Counted from the first letter of the stretch, positions 50,989 through 59,703 are shown. The stretch: 64,000 nt of DNA from Hymenobacter rubidus (GCF_016734815.1 NZ_JAERQF010000009.1:1-64000); one strand, 5' to 3'. Translations and numbers: made by a program. Notes: generated from the letters alone by a model not told the origin.

Positions 50989-52728
50989 CTACTCAAACAG
51001 CGACTTCTTGTATTCCAGCGGCGGCTTGATGTTGGCTTTGCGCGCTTCGAAATAGGCTGCCACTTCTTCTACCGACTTGGCGTTGAAGGTCATTTCCTTG
51101 GTCAGGTGGCCTTTGCGGCCCATCAGCACGCCGTAGCGCATGTCTTCGTAGCCGTTGGTGTGGTGGGCGTCGGGGTTGATGCTGAGCTGCACGCCTTGGT
51201 CGAGGGCGTAGCGCACCCAGCGCCAGTCGAGGTCGAGGCGCCAGGGGTTGGCGTTGATTTCGATGATAACCTGGTGTTGGGCGCAGGCATCAATGACAGC
51301 TTTGTAGTCGATGGGGTAGCCCTGGCGGCGCAGCAGCAGGCGGCCAGTAGGATGCCCCAGCATGGTGGTGTAGGGGTTTTCGATGGCGCGCAGCAGGCGG
51401 TCGGTGGCTTTGCGCTCGTCCATTTTCAGGTTGGAGTGGATGCTGGCCACGATAAAATCGAAGCTGGCCAGCACCTCATTGGGGTAATCGAGGGAGCCGT
51501 CGCTGAGAATGTCGCTTTCGATGCCCTTGAAGATGCGGAACGGGGCCAGCTCGGCGTTCAGCTGGTCAATTTCCTTGTGTTGCTGGCGCACGCGCTCCGC
51601 GCTCAGGCCGTTGGCATAATGCGCGGCCTGGCTGTGGTCGCACAGGCCCAGGTACTCGTAGCCGTGGTCGCGCAGCCAGGTCGCCATCTCGCGGATGCTG
51701 TGGTTGCCGTCGGACCAGGTGCTGTGGTTGTGCAGGGAACCGCGCAGGTCTTTATCCTCCAGTAGATTGGGTAGCTTTTTTTCCGCTGCAAGGGCAATTT
51801 CGCCAAGACCTTCGCGCAGTTCGGGCACTATGAATTGCAGGCCGGCCTTCTCGTACAGGGCCTCTTCCTGCTGAAACTTCTCGCGGCGCGCCAGTTGCCG
51901 GAGTGTGAATGGCGCAGCCGTGAGTGGTTCGCTCAGGTGCGCTTCGGCGGCCGAATTCAGGAAAACTTCGGTGGTAAATTCCTCCGGCTTCACCAGCAGC
52001 ACTTCCACTCGCACACCCGATTCGGTGGCCGTGCCGCGCCAGGCAAACGGGCCAGAGCGGCGCGGGTCGGCGGTGAGGCCGGCGGTGGTATTCAGCAGCT
52101 GATGGGCTTGGTCGGGCTGGTCGGTGGCGGCCACGAGGGCCACCGTTTCTACTGTTTCGAGGCGCCGCCGGAGTTCGCCGGCCACGGCTACCTGCTCGGT
52201 TTTCAGGGCATCGCGCAGGCGCTGGGCCAGGTCGTGGGCGAGGCTTTCGGCTTGCGGGTAGAGTAGCTTGCCCTTGCTTTGGCCGGCAAACTCCAACGCC
52301 TCCAGAATGCCTTCCTGGGTCTTTTTGCCAAAGCCTTTCAGCTTGCTCACCTGGTCATTCTCGGCGGCCTCGCGCAGCTGCTCGGTGCTTTCGATGCCCA
52401 GCTCATGCCACAGGGCGCGGATTTTTTTCGGCCCGATGCCCTTGATACCCAGCATCTCGACCACGCCGGGCGGCGTCACGTCCAGCAGGCGCTGCAGGTC
52501 CGAAAACGTGCCGGTATCGAGCAGCTCGGCTACTTTGGCGGCGGCGGTTTTGCTCAGGCCGGTGCGGTCGGGCAGGCCGGAACGCTCCACTTCCGACACC
52601 GGGAAGCTCAGCGCATCGAGGGCGTTGGCCGTGCCTTCGATGGCGCGAATTTTAAAGGGGTTTTCGTCGTGCAGCTCCATCAGCTGGGCGGCCAGCTTGA
52701 AAGCGCGGGTCAGGGCGCGGTTATCCAC
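50989..52728 (-). CDS. PolX-like protein: inactive polymerase domain fused to PHP phosphoesterase
   Basis: 579 residues. Residues 1-150: helix-hairpin-helix polymerase-X N-terminus (KLAAQLMELHDENPFKIRAI, MLGIKGIGPKKIRALWHELG). Residues 180-250: palm, but the GSxRR...DxD motif reads AGELRRRLETVETVALV, so both catalytic Asp positions are Thr195 and Ala197, and the third Asp is Glu242. Residues 330-579: PHP domain with intact metal sites HNHSTWSDG, LCDHSQ, KGIESDIL, SIHSNL, GHPTGR, EINANP and NPDAHH. It probably acts as a 3'-5' exonuclease or 3'-end phosphoesterase in repair, not as a polymerase. The GTG at 52728 (VDNRALTRAF) is the family-like start. Confidence 0.85.
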   Translation of the reverse strand: MDNRALTRAFKLAAQLMELHDENPFKIRAIEGTANALDALSFPVSEVERSGLPDRTGLSKTAAAKVAELLDTGTFSDLQRLLDVTPPGVVEMLGIKGIGPKKIRALWHELGIESTEQLREAAENDQVSKLKGFGKKTQEGILEALEFAGQSKGKLLYPQAESLAHDLAQRLRDALKTEQVAVAGELRRRLETVETVALVAATDQPDQAHQLLNTTAGLTADPRRSGPFAWRGTATESGVRVEVLLVKPEEFTTEVFLNSAAEAHLSEPLTAAPFTLRQLARREKFQQEEALYEKAGLQFIVPELREGLGEIALAAEKKLPNLLEDKDLRGSLHNHSTWSDGNHSIREMATWLRDHGYEYLGLCDHSQAAHYANGLSAERVRQQHKEIDQLNAELAPFRIFKGIESDILSDGSLDYPNEVLASFDFIVASIHSNLKMDERKATDRLLRAIENPYTTMLGHPTGRLLLRRQGYPIDYKAVIDACAQHQVIIEINANPWRLDLDWRWVRYALDQGVQLSINPDAHHTNGYEDMRYGVLMGRKGHLTKEMTFNAKSVEEVAAYFEARKANIKPPLEYKKSLFE

Positions 52729-52870
52729 GGGAATTGGGGGCTTTTGAAGAAACGAATGTAGCGTACAAGGGTCCTTACGCGGACGGGACGGGTGGCGGCC
52801 ACGGGCATCCGCCGCCCCTACCCTGCTGATTCGCCTTACCTTGCGCTCCCGCCATTCTTTGCAAAAAGCC

Positions 52871-53278
52871 ATGCTCCGGCCTGTTTTCTCCCGTTTGCTG
52901 CCCCTGGTACTGCTGCTGGCCGTGGCCTGCCATCAACAGAAGCCGGCCATCGTCACCACGTCGCCCACTTCCATGAAACAGCTGGAAGGAACCTGGCTGA
53001 GTTCCCTGGAAGACAACCAGGGCGATACGCTGGCCTACCGGCTTAACACGCACACCTTCAAATCGGCACAACACCGCACGGGCTTTGCTATCCGGCCCTA
53101 CGGGCGCTTCGAGCAGTTCGATATTGCGCCCGCCGGTGGCCTGACCGGCCGCCCCGGCACCTGGACGCCCGATGGCCCCACGGGCCTGCGCATCCACCTC
53201 CAAGATGGGCAAACGCCCGACTATACCCTCGAAGTGCTGGCCCTGCAAAAGCAGGTGCTGAAGCTGCGGCGGCACTAG
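52871..53278 (+). CDS. Small lipoprotein of unknown function
   Basis: 135 residues, lipoprotein signal (LLPLVLLLAVAC). The mature part has KQLEGTWLSSLEDNQGDTLA and YTLEVLALQKQVLKLRRH, reminiscent of lipocalin-like 'GTW' lipoproteins, but this is weak. TACCTTGC at 52837-52844 may be the -7 element. Confidence 0.65.
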   Translation: MLRPVFSRLLPLVLLLAVACHQQKPAIVTTSPTSMKQLEGTWLSSLEDNQGDTLAYRLNTHTFKSAQHRTGFAIRPYGRFEQFDIAPAGGLTGRPGTWTPDGPTGLRIHLQDGQTPDYTLEVLALQKQVLKLRRH

Positions 53279-53515
53279 CCAGCGGGTGCCCGGCGGCGCG
53301 GGCGTTGGCAGTTGGCAGATGCTGCCGGGCAAACCGGCGATGAAATTCCGGGGATTCATTTGCGGTTCATCAAGCAGCCGGACTTTCGAAATGATTTCCG
53401 GCGCTCCTCAAGGCTTGCATACGCGGCCGGATTTAACCTCGGGCAGGCTGCGCCGTAAGCACTGGGCAGCATGCCGACGCGTTGCTTCGGCCCTTCACTT
53501 CATTGGTCATTTCGT

Positions 53516-54211
53516 ATGTCATTCGCAGCTATTTTTAGCCCCGTGCGGGCTCTGGTATTCGGTTTGGCGCTGGCGGGCACGCTCCCGGCTCTCGCCCAAA
53601 AAACCGTTATCAAAGCCAAAAACAACAAGGTCAAGGCCAAAACCACCGACGCGGCCGGCACCACCAGCAAAAGCAAAACGGTGGCCGCCACCACCGCGCC
53701 CCAGCCCACTTCGCCGGTGGGCTCTGCTCCGCAACTGGTACTGCCCGCGGCCCCAAGCATCGAGCCCACCGCCGCTGTGGCAGCCGTCGCCGCAGCGCCA
53801 AATGAGCCCAAAACGGAAGGCATCAGCGGTTGGATAACTGATTTGGGCGCGGCGCAGGCACAGGCCAAGGCCACCAACCGGCCCATGCTGGCCGTTTTCT
53901 CGGGTTCGGACTGGTGCAAGCCCTGCATCATGTACGAGCAGGAAGTATTTGCCAAGCCTGAGTTTGCAGCGTTTGTCAAGGACAAGCTGGTGCTGGCGCA
54001 CTTCGATTTCCCGCGCATGAAAAAGAACCAGCCCAGCGCCGCTCAGCTGAAGCTGAACGAGGCCGCCGCCGCCCAGCTCAACCGCGAAGGCGACTTCCCG
54101 CTGGCCGTCGTCATCGCGCCCGATGGCAAGGTGCTGGCCAAAACCGGCTACATCGCCGGCGGCCCCGCCGCTTTCGAAGCCTACCTCAAAAAGGTGGTGC
54201 CTACGCTGTAA
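53516..54211 (+). CDS. Exported thioredoxin-family protein
   Basis: 231 residues. Signal peptide (VRALVFGLALAGTLPALAQ), an 80-residue Lys/Thr/Ala/Pro linker, and a thioredoxin domain with active site GSDWCKPCIMYEQEV and FPLAVVIAPDGKVLAKTGYI. The DsbD-gamma/thioredoxin_7-like layout suggests periplasmic disulfide reduction. It is the first gene of a run with ApbE, DUF4266 and DUF3570 genes on the same strand, a set I know to co-occur in other bacteria. Confidence 0.85.
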   Translation: MSFAAIFSPVRALVFGLALAGTLPALAQKTVIKAKNNKVKAKTTDAAGTTSKSKTVAATTAPQPTSPVGSAPQLVLPAAPSIEPTAAVAAVAAAPNEPKTEGISGWITDLGAAQAQAKATNRPMLAVFSGSDWCKPCIMYEQEVFAKPEFAAFVKDKLVLAHFDFPRMKKNQPSAAQLKLNEAAAAQLNREGDFPLAVVIAPDGKVLAKTGYIAGGPAAFEAYLKKVVPTL

Positions 54212-54308
54212 AAGCAGCAAAGTCGGTTTTTTTGTAATTTTTGAGATTTAGCGTAGGGGTCGACAGCCAGTAGTGCATCTACCTGTTATCTCATTCTTGT
54301 ATCGCATT

Positions 54309-55364
54309 ATGCCGCGTTGGAAACCCGGACCGGTGCTGGGCTTATTGCTGGGGCTGCTCCTGCTGGGTAGCCAGCCGGGCCGCTCCCAGTCGGGCCCCTC
54401 AACCAGCCGCCACACCTTCACCCGCAGCGCCCACCTGATGGGCTCGCACTTCACCTTCACGGTGGTGGCCGAGAACGACTCGGCCGGGCAGCGGGCCCTG
54501 CGCTTGGGGCTGGGCGAGGTACGACGCATCGACCGCCTCATGTCGTTCTGGGATTCGACGTCCGAAGTGGTGCGCATCAACCGCCTGGCCGGTGTGCGGC
54601 CGGTGGCGGTGTCGGCCGAAACCTTCGACCTCATCAACCGCACGCTGCGGCTGTCGAAGCTCAGCGACGGGGCGTTCGACATCACCTTTGCCAGCGCCGA
54701 CAAGCTCTATAAATTCGACCAGCAGGCCCACCCGGCCCTGCCCGATTCGGCGGCTATCCGGGCCTCAGTGCGCCGCATCGGCTGGCAAAAAATTCAGCTC
54801 GACGCGGCCAGGCACACCGTGTTTTTGCCCGAAAAAGGGATGCACATCAACCTGGCGGGCATTCTGCAAGGCTACGGCCTGCGCCGGGCCAAGCAGGTGC
54901 TCGACGGCCTCGGCATCAAGGGCGGGCTGATGAATGGCTCGGGCGACATTTACTGCTGGGGGCGGCAGGCCGACGGCTCGCTCTGGCGCGTGGCCATCGG
55001 CGACCCCGACCACCCGCGCAGCGTGGCTGCCTGGGTCGACGTGACCGACGTGGCCGTGGTGACGGCCGGCAACTACGAGCAGTATTTCACTGTGGGCGGG
55101 CAGGTGTACGGGCACATCATCAACCCGCACACCGGCTACCCGTCGGTGGGCCTGCGCTCGGTCACCATCATTTGCCCCGACGTGGAATTGGCCGACGGGT
55201 TGGACGAAGTCGTCTTCGTGAAAGGCCCAACCGCCGGTTTGGCTTTTATCAACAGCCTGAAGGGCGTTGATTGCACGCTGATAACCGACGACAACCGCAC
55301 ACTGGCCTCCAAAGGCATGACTCTGAACTACTACCACGGCACAACGCCCGCCGCCCATCCCTGA
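54309..55364 (+). CDS. apbE: ApbE-family FAD:protein FMN transferase
   Basis: 351 residues, exported (signal VLGLLLGLLLLGSQPGRSQ). ApbE enzymes attach FMN to a Ser/Thr of target proteins such as NqrB/NqrC. Visible: HLMGSHFTFTVVAENDSA, LMSFWDSTSEVVRINRLAG, DGAFDITF, MHINLAGILQGYGLRRAKQV, GGLMNGSGDIYCWG, VYGHIINPHTGYPSVGLRSV and DGLDEVVFVKG. The last two are variants of the usual GKGYAVD and DALATALFV sites, so metal binding may differ from well-studied members. No Nqr or Rnf genes are nearby; a partner in this cluster is more likely. Confidence 0.88.
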   Translation: MPRWKPGPVLGLLLGLLLLGSQPGRSQSGPSTSRHTFTRSAHLMGSHFTFTVVAENDSAGQRALRLGLGEVRRIDRLMSFWDSTSEVVRINRLAGVRPVAVSAETFDLINRTLRLSKLSDGAFDITFASADKLYKFDQQAHPALPDSAAIRASVRRIGWQKIQLDAARHTVFLPEKGMHINLAGILQGYGLRRAKQVLDGLGIKGGLMNGSGDIYCWGRQADGSLWRVAIGDPDHPRSVAAWVDVTDVAVVTAGNYEQYFTVGGQVYGHIINPHTGYPSVGLRSVTIICPDVELADGLDEVVFVKGPTAGLAFINSLKGVDCTLITDDNRTLASKGMTLNYYHGTTPAAHP

Positions 55365-55377
55365 TTTTCCGTACTCC

Positions 55378-55626
55378 ATGTTTATGAAGAAGTCCCTGCT
55401 GCTTACCTATCCTCGCCTGGCGCTTGGGCTACTGCTGCTGCCGCTGGGGGCCGCGCTGCCCAGCTGCGTGACGGTGGCCGCTTACCAGAAAGTGTACCTC
55501 AACGACGAGGACATGAAGCTGGCCAGTAAAACCGTGGAAACACCCGAAACCAACTTCGAAAGCTACCGTGAGGGCGCCGGCGGCGCCAACGGCGGCAAAG
55601 TAGGCGGCGGCTGCGGCTGTAACTGA
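55378..55626 (+). CDS. DUF4266-type mini-lipoprotein with Gly/Cys C-terminus
   Basis: 82 residues. Lipoprotein-like signal with LPSC near residue 30, then VTVAAYQKVYLNDEDMKLAS and a Gly-rich end NFESYREGAGGANGGKVGGG-CGCN. The conserved REG...GGCGCN tail marks the DUF4266 family. Its gene follows apbE by 13 bases. The three closely spaced Gly/Cys residues at the extreme C-terminus suggest a modification, metal or redox site; this is inference. The stop codon lies in the first unit of a TGAGCAA repeat. Confidence 0.8.
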   Translation: MFMKKSLLLTYPRLALGLLLLPLGAALPSCVTVAAYQKVYLNDEDMKLASKTVETPETNFESYREGAGGANGGKVGGGCGCN

Positions 55627-55680
55627 GCAATGAGCAATGAGCAATGAGCAATGAGCAATGAGCAATGAGCAATGAGCAAA
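55624..55680 (+). repeat. Eight-unit TGAGCAA tandem repeat
   Basis: Eight perfect copies of the 7-base unit TGAGCAA (55624-55679). The TGA of the first unit is the stop codon of the DUF4266 gene. Every unit carries an in-frame-independent TGA, so changes in copy number would not extend the protein. It resembles heptad repeats at 28733-28830. Confidence 0.9.
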
Positions 55681-55682
55681 AG

Positions 55683-55780
55683 GAACGTCCTGCTGAGCGA
55701 AGTCGAAGCATCTCTACCGCAATACTAAATCACTGCAACGAAGCAATAGAGATGCTTCGGCTGCGCTCAGCAGGACGTTC
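55683..55780. repeat. Palindromic repeat, GAACGTCCTGCTGAGC variant
   Basis: 34-bp arms 55683-55716 and 55747-55780 with a few mismatches. It separates the DUF4266 and DUF3570 genes inside an apparent operon. Confidence 0.8.
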
Positions 55781-55829
55781 AGTAGCCTGACCGTTCAAAT
55801 AGCATGACGTTCGATAATATATCCCTTCT

Positions 55830-57212
55830 TTGAAAAAGCTACTTTTCCCCTTACTGGCCCTGAGTGCCCTGTCGGCCACCCCGGCCCTGGCGCAAACCGG
55901 CACCACGCAAAACCCCAACCGCATCGACGGCTACGGCGCGCCCGTGAGCCCGTCGGTGCCGGTGAGCCGGGCGGCCGATGAAACGACCATCGACATCATC
56001 GGTGGCTACTACCAGCAGGAAGGCACGCACGGCGCCGTGGAAGGCGGCCGTGGCACCCAGCACCTCACCGATGTACCGCCGGCCATCATCGTGAACATTC
56101 CACTGGATACTGTGAGCCGCCTTACGGCCAACGTAGGGGCCGATTTTTACGCTTCGGCGTCGACCGACCGCATTGACTTTGCCCTGAGCACGCCCTCGGC
56201 CCACGATGTGCGCTACCACGGCGACTTTGGCTACAGCCGCGAGCACAAGGCCAAAGGCACCATCTGGGGCGTGGGCGCGGGCGTTTCGAAGGAGTACGAC
56301 TACTTCTCGTTCAACGCAACCGCTTCCTTCGCCAAAACCTCGCACGACGGCAACCGCCAACTGAGCGTGGCCGGCCAGGTTTTCCTAGACCAGGTGACGC
56401 TGATTACGCCGCTGGAGCTACGAACCACCTACGTGGCGGGCGCCACCACCAACGCCCGCGGCGGCGGCCAGAACGAATACGGCTCCGATACCCGCCAGAC
56501 CTACAATTTCACGGCCACCTACTCGCAGGTGCTCACCAAGCGCCTGCAAGCGGCCATCAGCACCGAGCTGGTGTCGCAGAACGGGCTGCTCAGCACGCCG
56601 TTTCATCGAGTGTACTTCAAAGACAATACGGCCGTCAATCTGGAGCCAACTACCATAGGCGGCGACTTTTCGACGCGTTTCCCTACGGCGGCCCGCATCG
56701 AAAACCTGCCCCGCGCCCGCTTTAAGTACCCGGTGAGTTTGCGCCTGAACTACTACGCCAGCGACCTGATTCAGGTGCGCGGCTTCTACCGCTTCTACAA
56801 CGACAATTTCGGCATCACGGCCCACACCCTGGAGCTGGAATTGCCGGTGAAGGTGACGCAATTCTTCGCCGTGTACCCCTTCTACCGCTACCACACCCAG
56901 ACGGCTGCCACCTACTTCGCGCCCTTCGCGCAACACTCCGTCAACGACACCTATTACACGTCCGACTACGACCTGTCGGCTTTCTCGGCCAATAAATTCG
57001 GCGTCGGCCTGCGCTATTCGCCGGTGTATGGCATTGGCCGTTTCCACGTGCCGGGGCAGGACGCGCAGGGCCGGCAGCACGTCATGCGCCTCAAGTCGCT
57101 GGACTTGCGCTACGCCAATTACCAGCAAACCGGCTCGTCCATCTACAGCGCCGCCGACCGGGCCGACCTGAAGGCCAACATCGTGAGCGTGGATTTGGGC
57201 TTTGCGCTTTAG
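55830..57212 (+). CDS. DUF3570 outer-membrane beta-barrel protein
   Basis: 460 residues. Signal peptide LLFPLLALSALSATPALAQ, then many amphipathic strands typical of an outer-membrane barrel (RYHGDFGYSREHKAKGTIWG, AGATTNARGGGQNEYGSDTR, YPFYRYHTQTAATYFAPFAQ, YYTSDYDLSAFSANKFGVGL), ending VSVDLGFAL. The pattern and genomic company fit DUF3570. The start appears to be TTG 55830, directly before KKLLFPLL. It is the last gene of the thioredoxin/ApbE/DUF4266/DUF3570 cluster and probably the outer-membrane component. Confidence 0.82.
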   Translation: MKKLLFPLLALSALSATPALAQTGTTQNPNRIDGYGAPVSPSVPVSRAADETTIDIIGGYYQQEGTHGAVEGGRGTQHLTDVPPAIIVNIPLDTVSRLTANVGADFYASASTDRIDFALSTPSAHDVRYHGDFGYSREHKAKGTIWGVGAGVSKEYDYFSFNATASFAKTSHDGNRQLSVAGQVFLDQVTLITPLELRTTYVAGATTNARGGGQNEYGSDTRQTYNFTATYSQVLTKRLQAAISTELVSQNGLLSTPFHRVYFKDNTAVNLEPTTIGGDFSTRFPTAARIENLPRARFKYPVSLRLNYYASDLIQVRGFYRFYNDNFGITAHTLELELPVKVTQFFAVYPFYRYHTQTAATYFAPFAQHSVNDTYYTSDYDLSAFSANKFGVGLRYSPVYGIGRFHVPGQDAQGRQHVMRLKSLDLRYANYQQTGSSIYSAADRADLKANIVSVDLGFAL

Positions 57213-57216
57213 GCGC

Positions 57217-57312
57217 TGAGGTGTGAAATGGTGAGGTGGTGAGTTTACTGTTTGGCTTATGCAAATTGCGCCGCCAAAACATCAACTCACCACCTCACCA
57301 TTTCACACCTCA
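57217..57312. repeat. Inverted repeat with GGTGAG words
   Basis: 29-bp perfect arms 57217-57245 (TGAGGTGTGAAATGGTGAGG...) and 57284-57312. Starts 5 bases after the DUF3570 stop and ends 5 bases before the EVE start codon. Similar word-based hairpins stand at 28733 and 60417. Confidence 0.82.
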
Positions 57313-57316
57313 CCAT

Positions 57317-57727
57317 TTGAAACACTGGCTCGTTAAATCTGAACCTGAGAAGTACTCCTGGGCCACTTTTGTGCAAGAAGACGGCACTGCCTGGACCGGC
57401 GTGCGCAACTACCAGGCCCGGAACAACCTCAACCTGATGCAGCCCGGCGACCTCGTGCTGTTCTACCACAGCGTGAGCGAGAAAGCCGTGGTGGGCATTG
57501 CCGAAGTAGCGGCCCTGGCCGCGCCCGATGCCACCGCCGAAGCGGGCTCGCCCTGGGTGGCGGTGCACCTGCGCCCGGTGCAGCCCCTACCCCTGCCCGT
57601 GGGCCTGGCCCAGCTCAAGGCCGATGCCCGCCTGAGCGAGCTGGCCCTGCTGCGCCAGTCGCGCCTGTCGGTGCTGCCCGTGCGGCCCGATGAATTTGAC
57701 GTGATACTGACTTTGGGCGCGAACTGA
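57317..57727 (+). CDS. EVE-domain protein
   Basis: 136 residues, whole-length EVE domain (KHWLVKSEPEKYSWATFVQE, WTGVRNYQARNNLNLMQPGD, LVLFYHSVSEKAVVGIAEVA, LSVLPVRPDEFDVILTLG). EVE domains belong to the PUA-like group that reads modified bases in DNA or RNA. The start is the TTG at 57317, right after an inverted repeat; no ATG is available in a sensible position. Confidence 0.88.
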   Translation: MKHWLVKSEPEKYSWATFVQEDGTAWTGVRNYQARNNLNLMQPGDLVLFYHSVSEKAVVGIAEVAALAAPDATAEAGSPWVAVHLRPVQPLPLPVGLAQLKADARLSELALLRQSRLSVLPVRPDEFDVILTLGAN

Positions 57728-57841
57728 GGGCTGAAATAAACCCACCAGCACGGGCGCAGAAACGTCCTTTTCGGTTGTAACTTTCGCATAGCAACCGCTC
57801 GTTGGAGTAGGTATTCCAGCCGCTTTTTTCGACGTACGGGC

Positions 57842-59440
57842 ATGAAACTCCGCTACCTTTTTCTACTGCTGCTTTCGGTTGGGCAGTTACCCGGTGCTGC
57901 CGGGCTGCACGCGCAAAAACGGCCGCTGCCGCCCCCACCCGCCAACGCCCCGGTGCAAAATGCCCGCACCGAGCTGCCGCTGCAACCCGCCGATAGCGAG
58001 GTGCACGTGCAGCCCCTGGCCGCCGACAGCACCGTGGTGCTGCTGCTGGGCCGCAACAAGCCGCTATCAAGCAAAGTCAGTTTCGTATTTCAGCAGTACG
58101 ACCATACGCTGCACCAGCGCCACGAACTGCCCCTGGAAGTGCCCGACGAGTTCAGCTTCACGCGCATGTGCGCCGAGAGCAACACGGTGTACGCCCTGTT
58201 CACGTCGCGCAACGTGCCCGGCCGGCTGTGGGTGGCGGCCTACAACGGGCCGCTGGAGCAGGTGCGTACCCAACAGTTCGAAACCAAGCTCAGCCGCGAA
58301 GTGGTGGAGCTGAAAGCCCTCGACGGCCGCCTGTTTGCTACGGTACTGCTGAACGACCAGCTCCACGTAACTGCTCTGCTGCTCGACGTGCCTACCGGCC
58401 AGATGCAATACCTAGCGTCGGTGTACGAGCCGCTGCCGGTGCAGCTAACCTTCGTGGCCGATGCCGCCACCCGCCGCGCCGAATACGTGCTGAGCCAGAC
58501 CAACGGCCGCAAAAGCCGCCTGCTGCTCAAGCAGCTCACCGATAAGGGCCAGCTGGTGAGCTCGGAGTTTGTGCAGGCCGAGAGCGACCGCAGCCTCATC
58601 ACGGCCCAGGTGACGCCGCCGCAGGACACCACGGCCCGGCTGCTCATGGGCACCTATTCGCTGCGCGACCCTACCTACGCCCAGGGCCTTTTCGCCACCG
58701 ACCTGCGCCCGGCCGTGGGCACGGGCGTGAAACCGGCCCTGCGGTTCTACGATTTCCTGCACCTCAAGCATTTCTTCGACTACCTCAAGCCCAGCCGCCA
58801 GGCCCGCCTGCGCCTGCGCACCGAGCGCCGCCTGGCCCGCAAGCTGCCGCCCCTGCGCTGGCACTACCACCTGCTGCTGCACGAGCTGCTGCCCCAGCCC
58901 GACGGCGGCTACGTGCTGGTGGCCGAGGTGTACTATCCGCACTACCGCTACAACAGCTACGGCAGCTACGTGGGGCCCTTCAACAGCATTGGCAACCAAT
59001 ACGGCACTTCGCCCTATGCCAACTCCCGCATATTCGATGGCTACCAGACCACGCACGCGCTAGTGTGCGGTTTCGACCGCGCCGGCAACCTTATCTGGGA
59101 CAATAACTTCGTGGTCGAAAACCTACGCCGCTCCGAGCTGGAGGAAGGCGTCCGCATTCAAAACCTGCCCGACGGCCGCTTGGTCCTGGCCTACCTCGAC
59201 GAAGACAAGCTGCGCTACAAGGTGATAAACCGCGCCGATACCTCGCCTAATGACGAGCAGGTGCCCATCAAAACCGGCAGCGCCCCCGACGACCAGCACG
59301 CCGAACGCACTACCGAAACGTCCCAGGCCGACCTGCTGCCGTGGTTCGGCAGCCGCTTTGTGGCCGCTGGCTACCAGCGCGTGCGCGTAGACCACGGCCC
59401 CGACCGGGAGGTATTTTTTCTCAATTCGGTAGTTTTTTGA
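57842..59440 (+). CDS. Large exported protein of unknown function
   Basis: 532 residues with a signal peptide (LRYLFLLLLSVGQLPGAAGLHAQ). The rest is beta-strand-rich and looks propeller-like (VVLLLGRNKPLSSKVSFVFQ, FTRMCAESNTVYALFTSRN, GQMQYLASVYEPLPVQLTFV, DGGYVLVAEVYYPHYRYNSY, VCGFDRAGNLIWDNNF, LPDGRLVLAYLDEDKLRYKV). No family recognised. Probably periplasmic or surface. Two sizeable repeats lie downstream. Confidence 0.72.
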   Translation: MKLRYLFLLLLSVGQLPGAAGLHAQKRPLPPPPANAPVQNARTELPLQPADSEVHVQPLAADSTVVLLLGRNKPLSSKVSFVFQQYDHTLHQRHELPLEVPDEFSFTRMCAESNTVYALFTSRNVPGRLWVAAYNGPLEQVRTQQFETKLSREVVELKALDGRLFATVLLNDQLHVTALLLDVPTGQMQYLASVYEPLPVQLTFVADAATRRAEYVLSQTNGRKSRLLLKQLTDKGQLVSSEFVQAESDRSLITAQVTPPQDTTARLLMGTYSLRDPTYAQGLFATDLRPAVGTGVKPALRFYDFLHLKHFFDYLKPSRQARLRLRTERRLARKLPPLRWHYHLLLHELLPQPDGGYVLVAEVYYPHYRYNSYGSYVGPFNSIGNQYGTSPYANSRIFDGYQTTHALVCGFDRAGNLIWDNNFVVENLRRSELEEGVRIQNLPDGRLVLAYLDEDKLRYKVINRADTSPNDEQVPIKTGSAPDDQHAERTTETSQADLLPWFGSRFVAAGYQRVRVDHGPDREVFFLNSVVF

Positions 59441-59473
59441 GAAAATCCAGACAGGGGAAGGGCTGAACAAGAA

Positions 59474-59647
59474 AGAACGTCGTGCTGAGCTTGTCGAGGC
59501 GTCTCTGCCGCGCCATTTGTCATGCTGCCGAAGGAAGCATCTTCTCCCATTCTGTCGATTCGTTCCGAGGTGAGAAGGTCCTTCGCTCCACTCAGGATGA
59601 CAAATGGCGCGGCAGAGATGCCTCGACTGCGCTCAGCATGACGTTCT
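59474..59647. repeat. Nested palindromic repeats
   Basis: Outer arms (from 59474, AGAACGTCGTGCTGAGCTTG, to 59647) pair over about 45 bases including TGCCGCGCCATTTGTCA/TGACAAATGGCGCGGCA. An inner imperfect pair follows (ATGCTGCCGAAGGAAGCATC with GGTCCTTCGCTCCACTCAGG). It looks like a GTCATCCTGAGC-type element inserted in, or fused with, a TCATGCTGAGC-type one. Confidence 0.72.
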
Positions 59648-59703
59648 TTTTTTCGTTTGCGTACTACTGTACGACCCTCGTTTTTCAACCCAACTTTTTT
59701 TGC

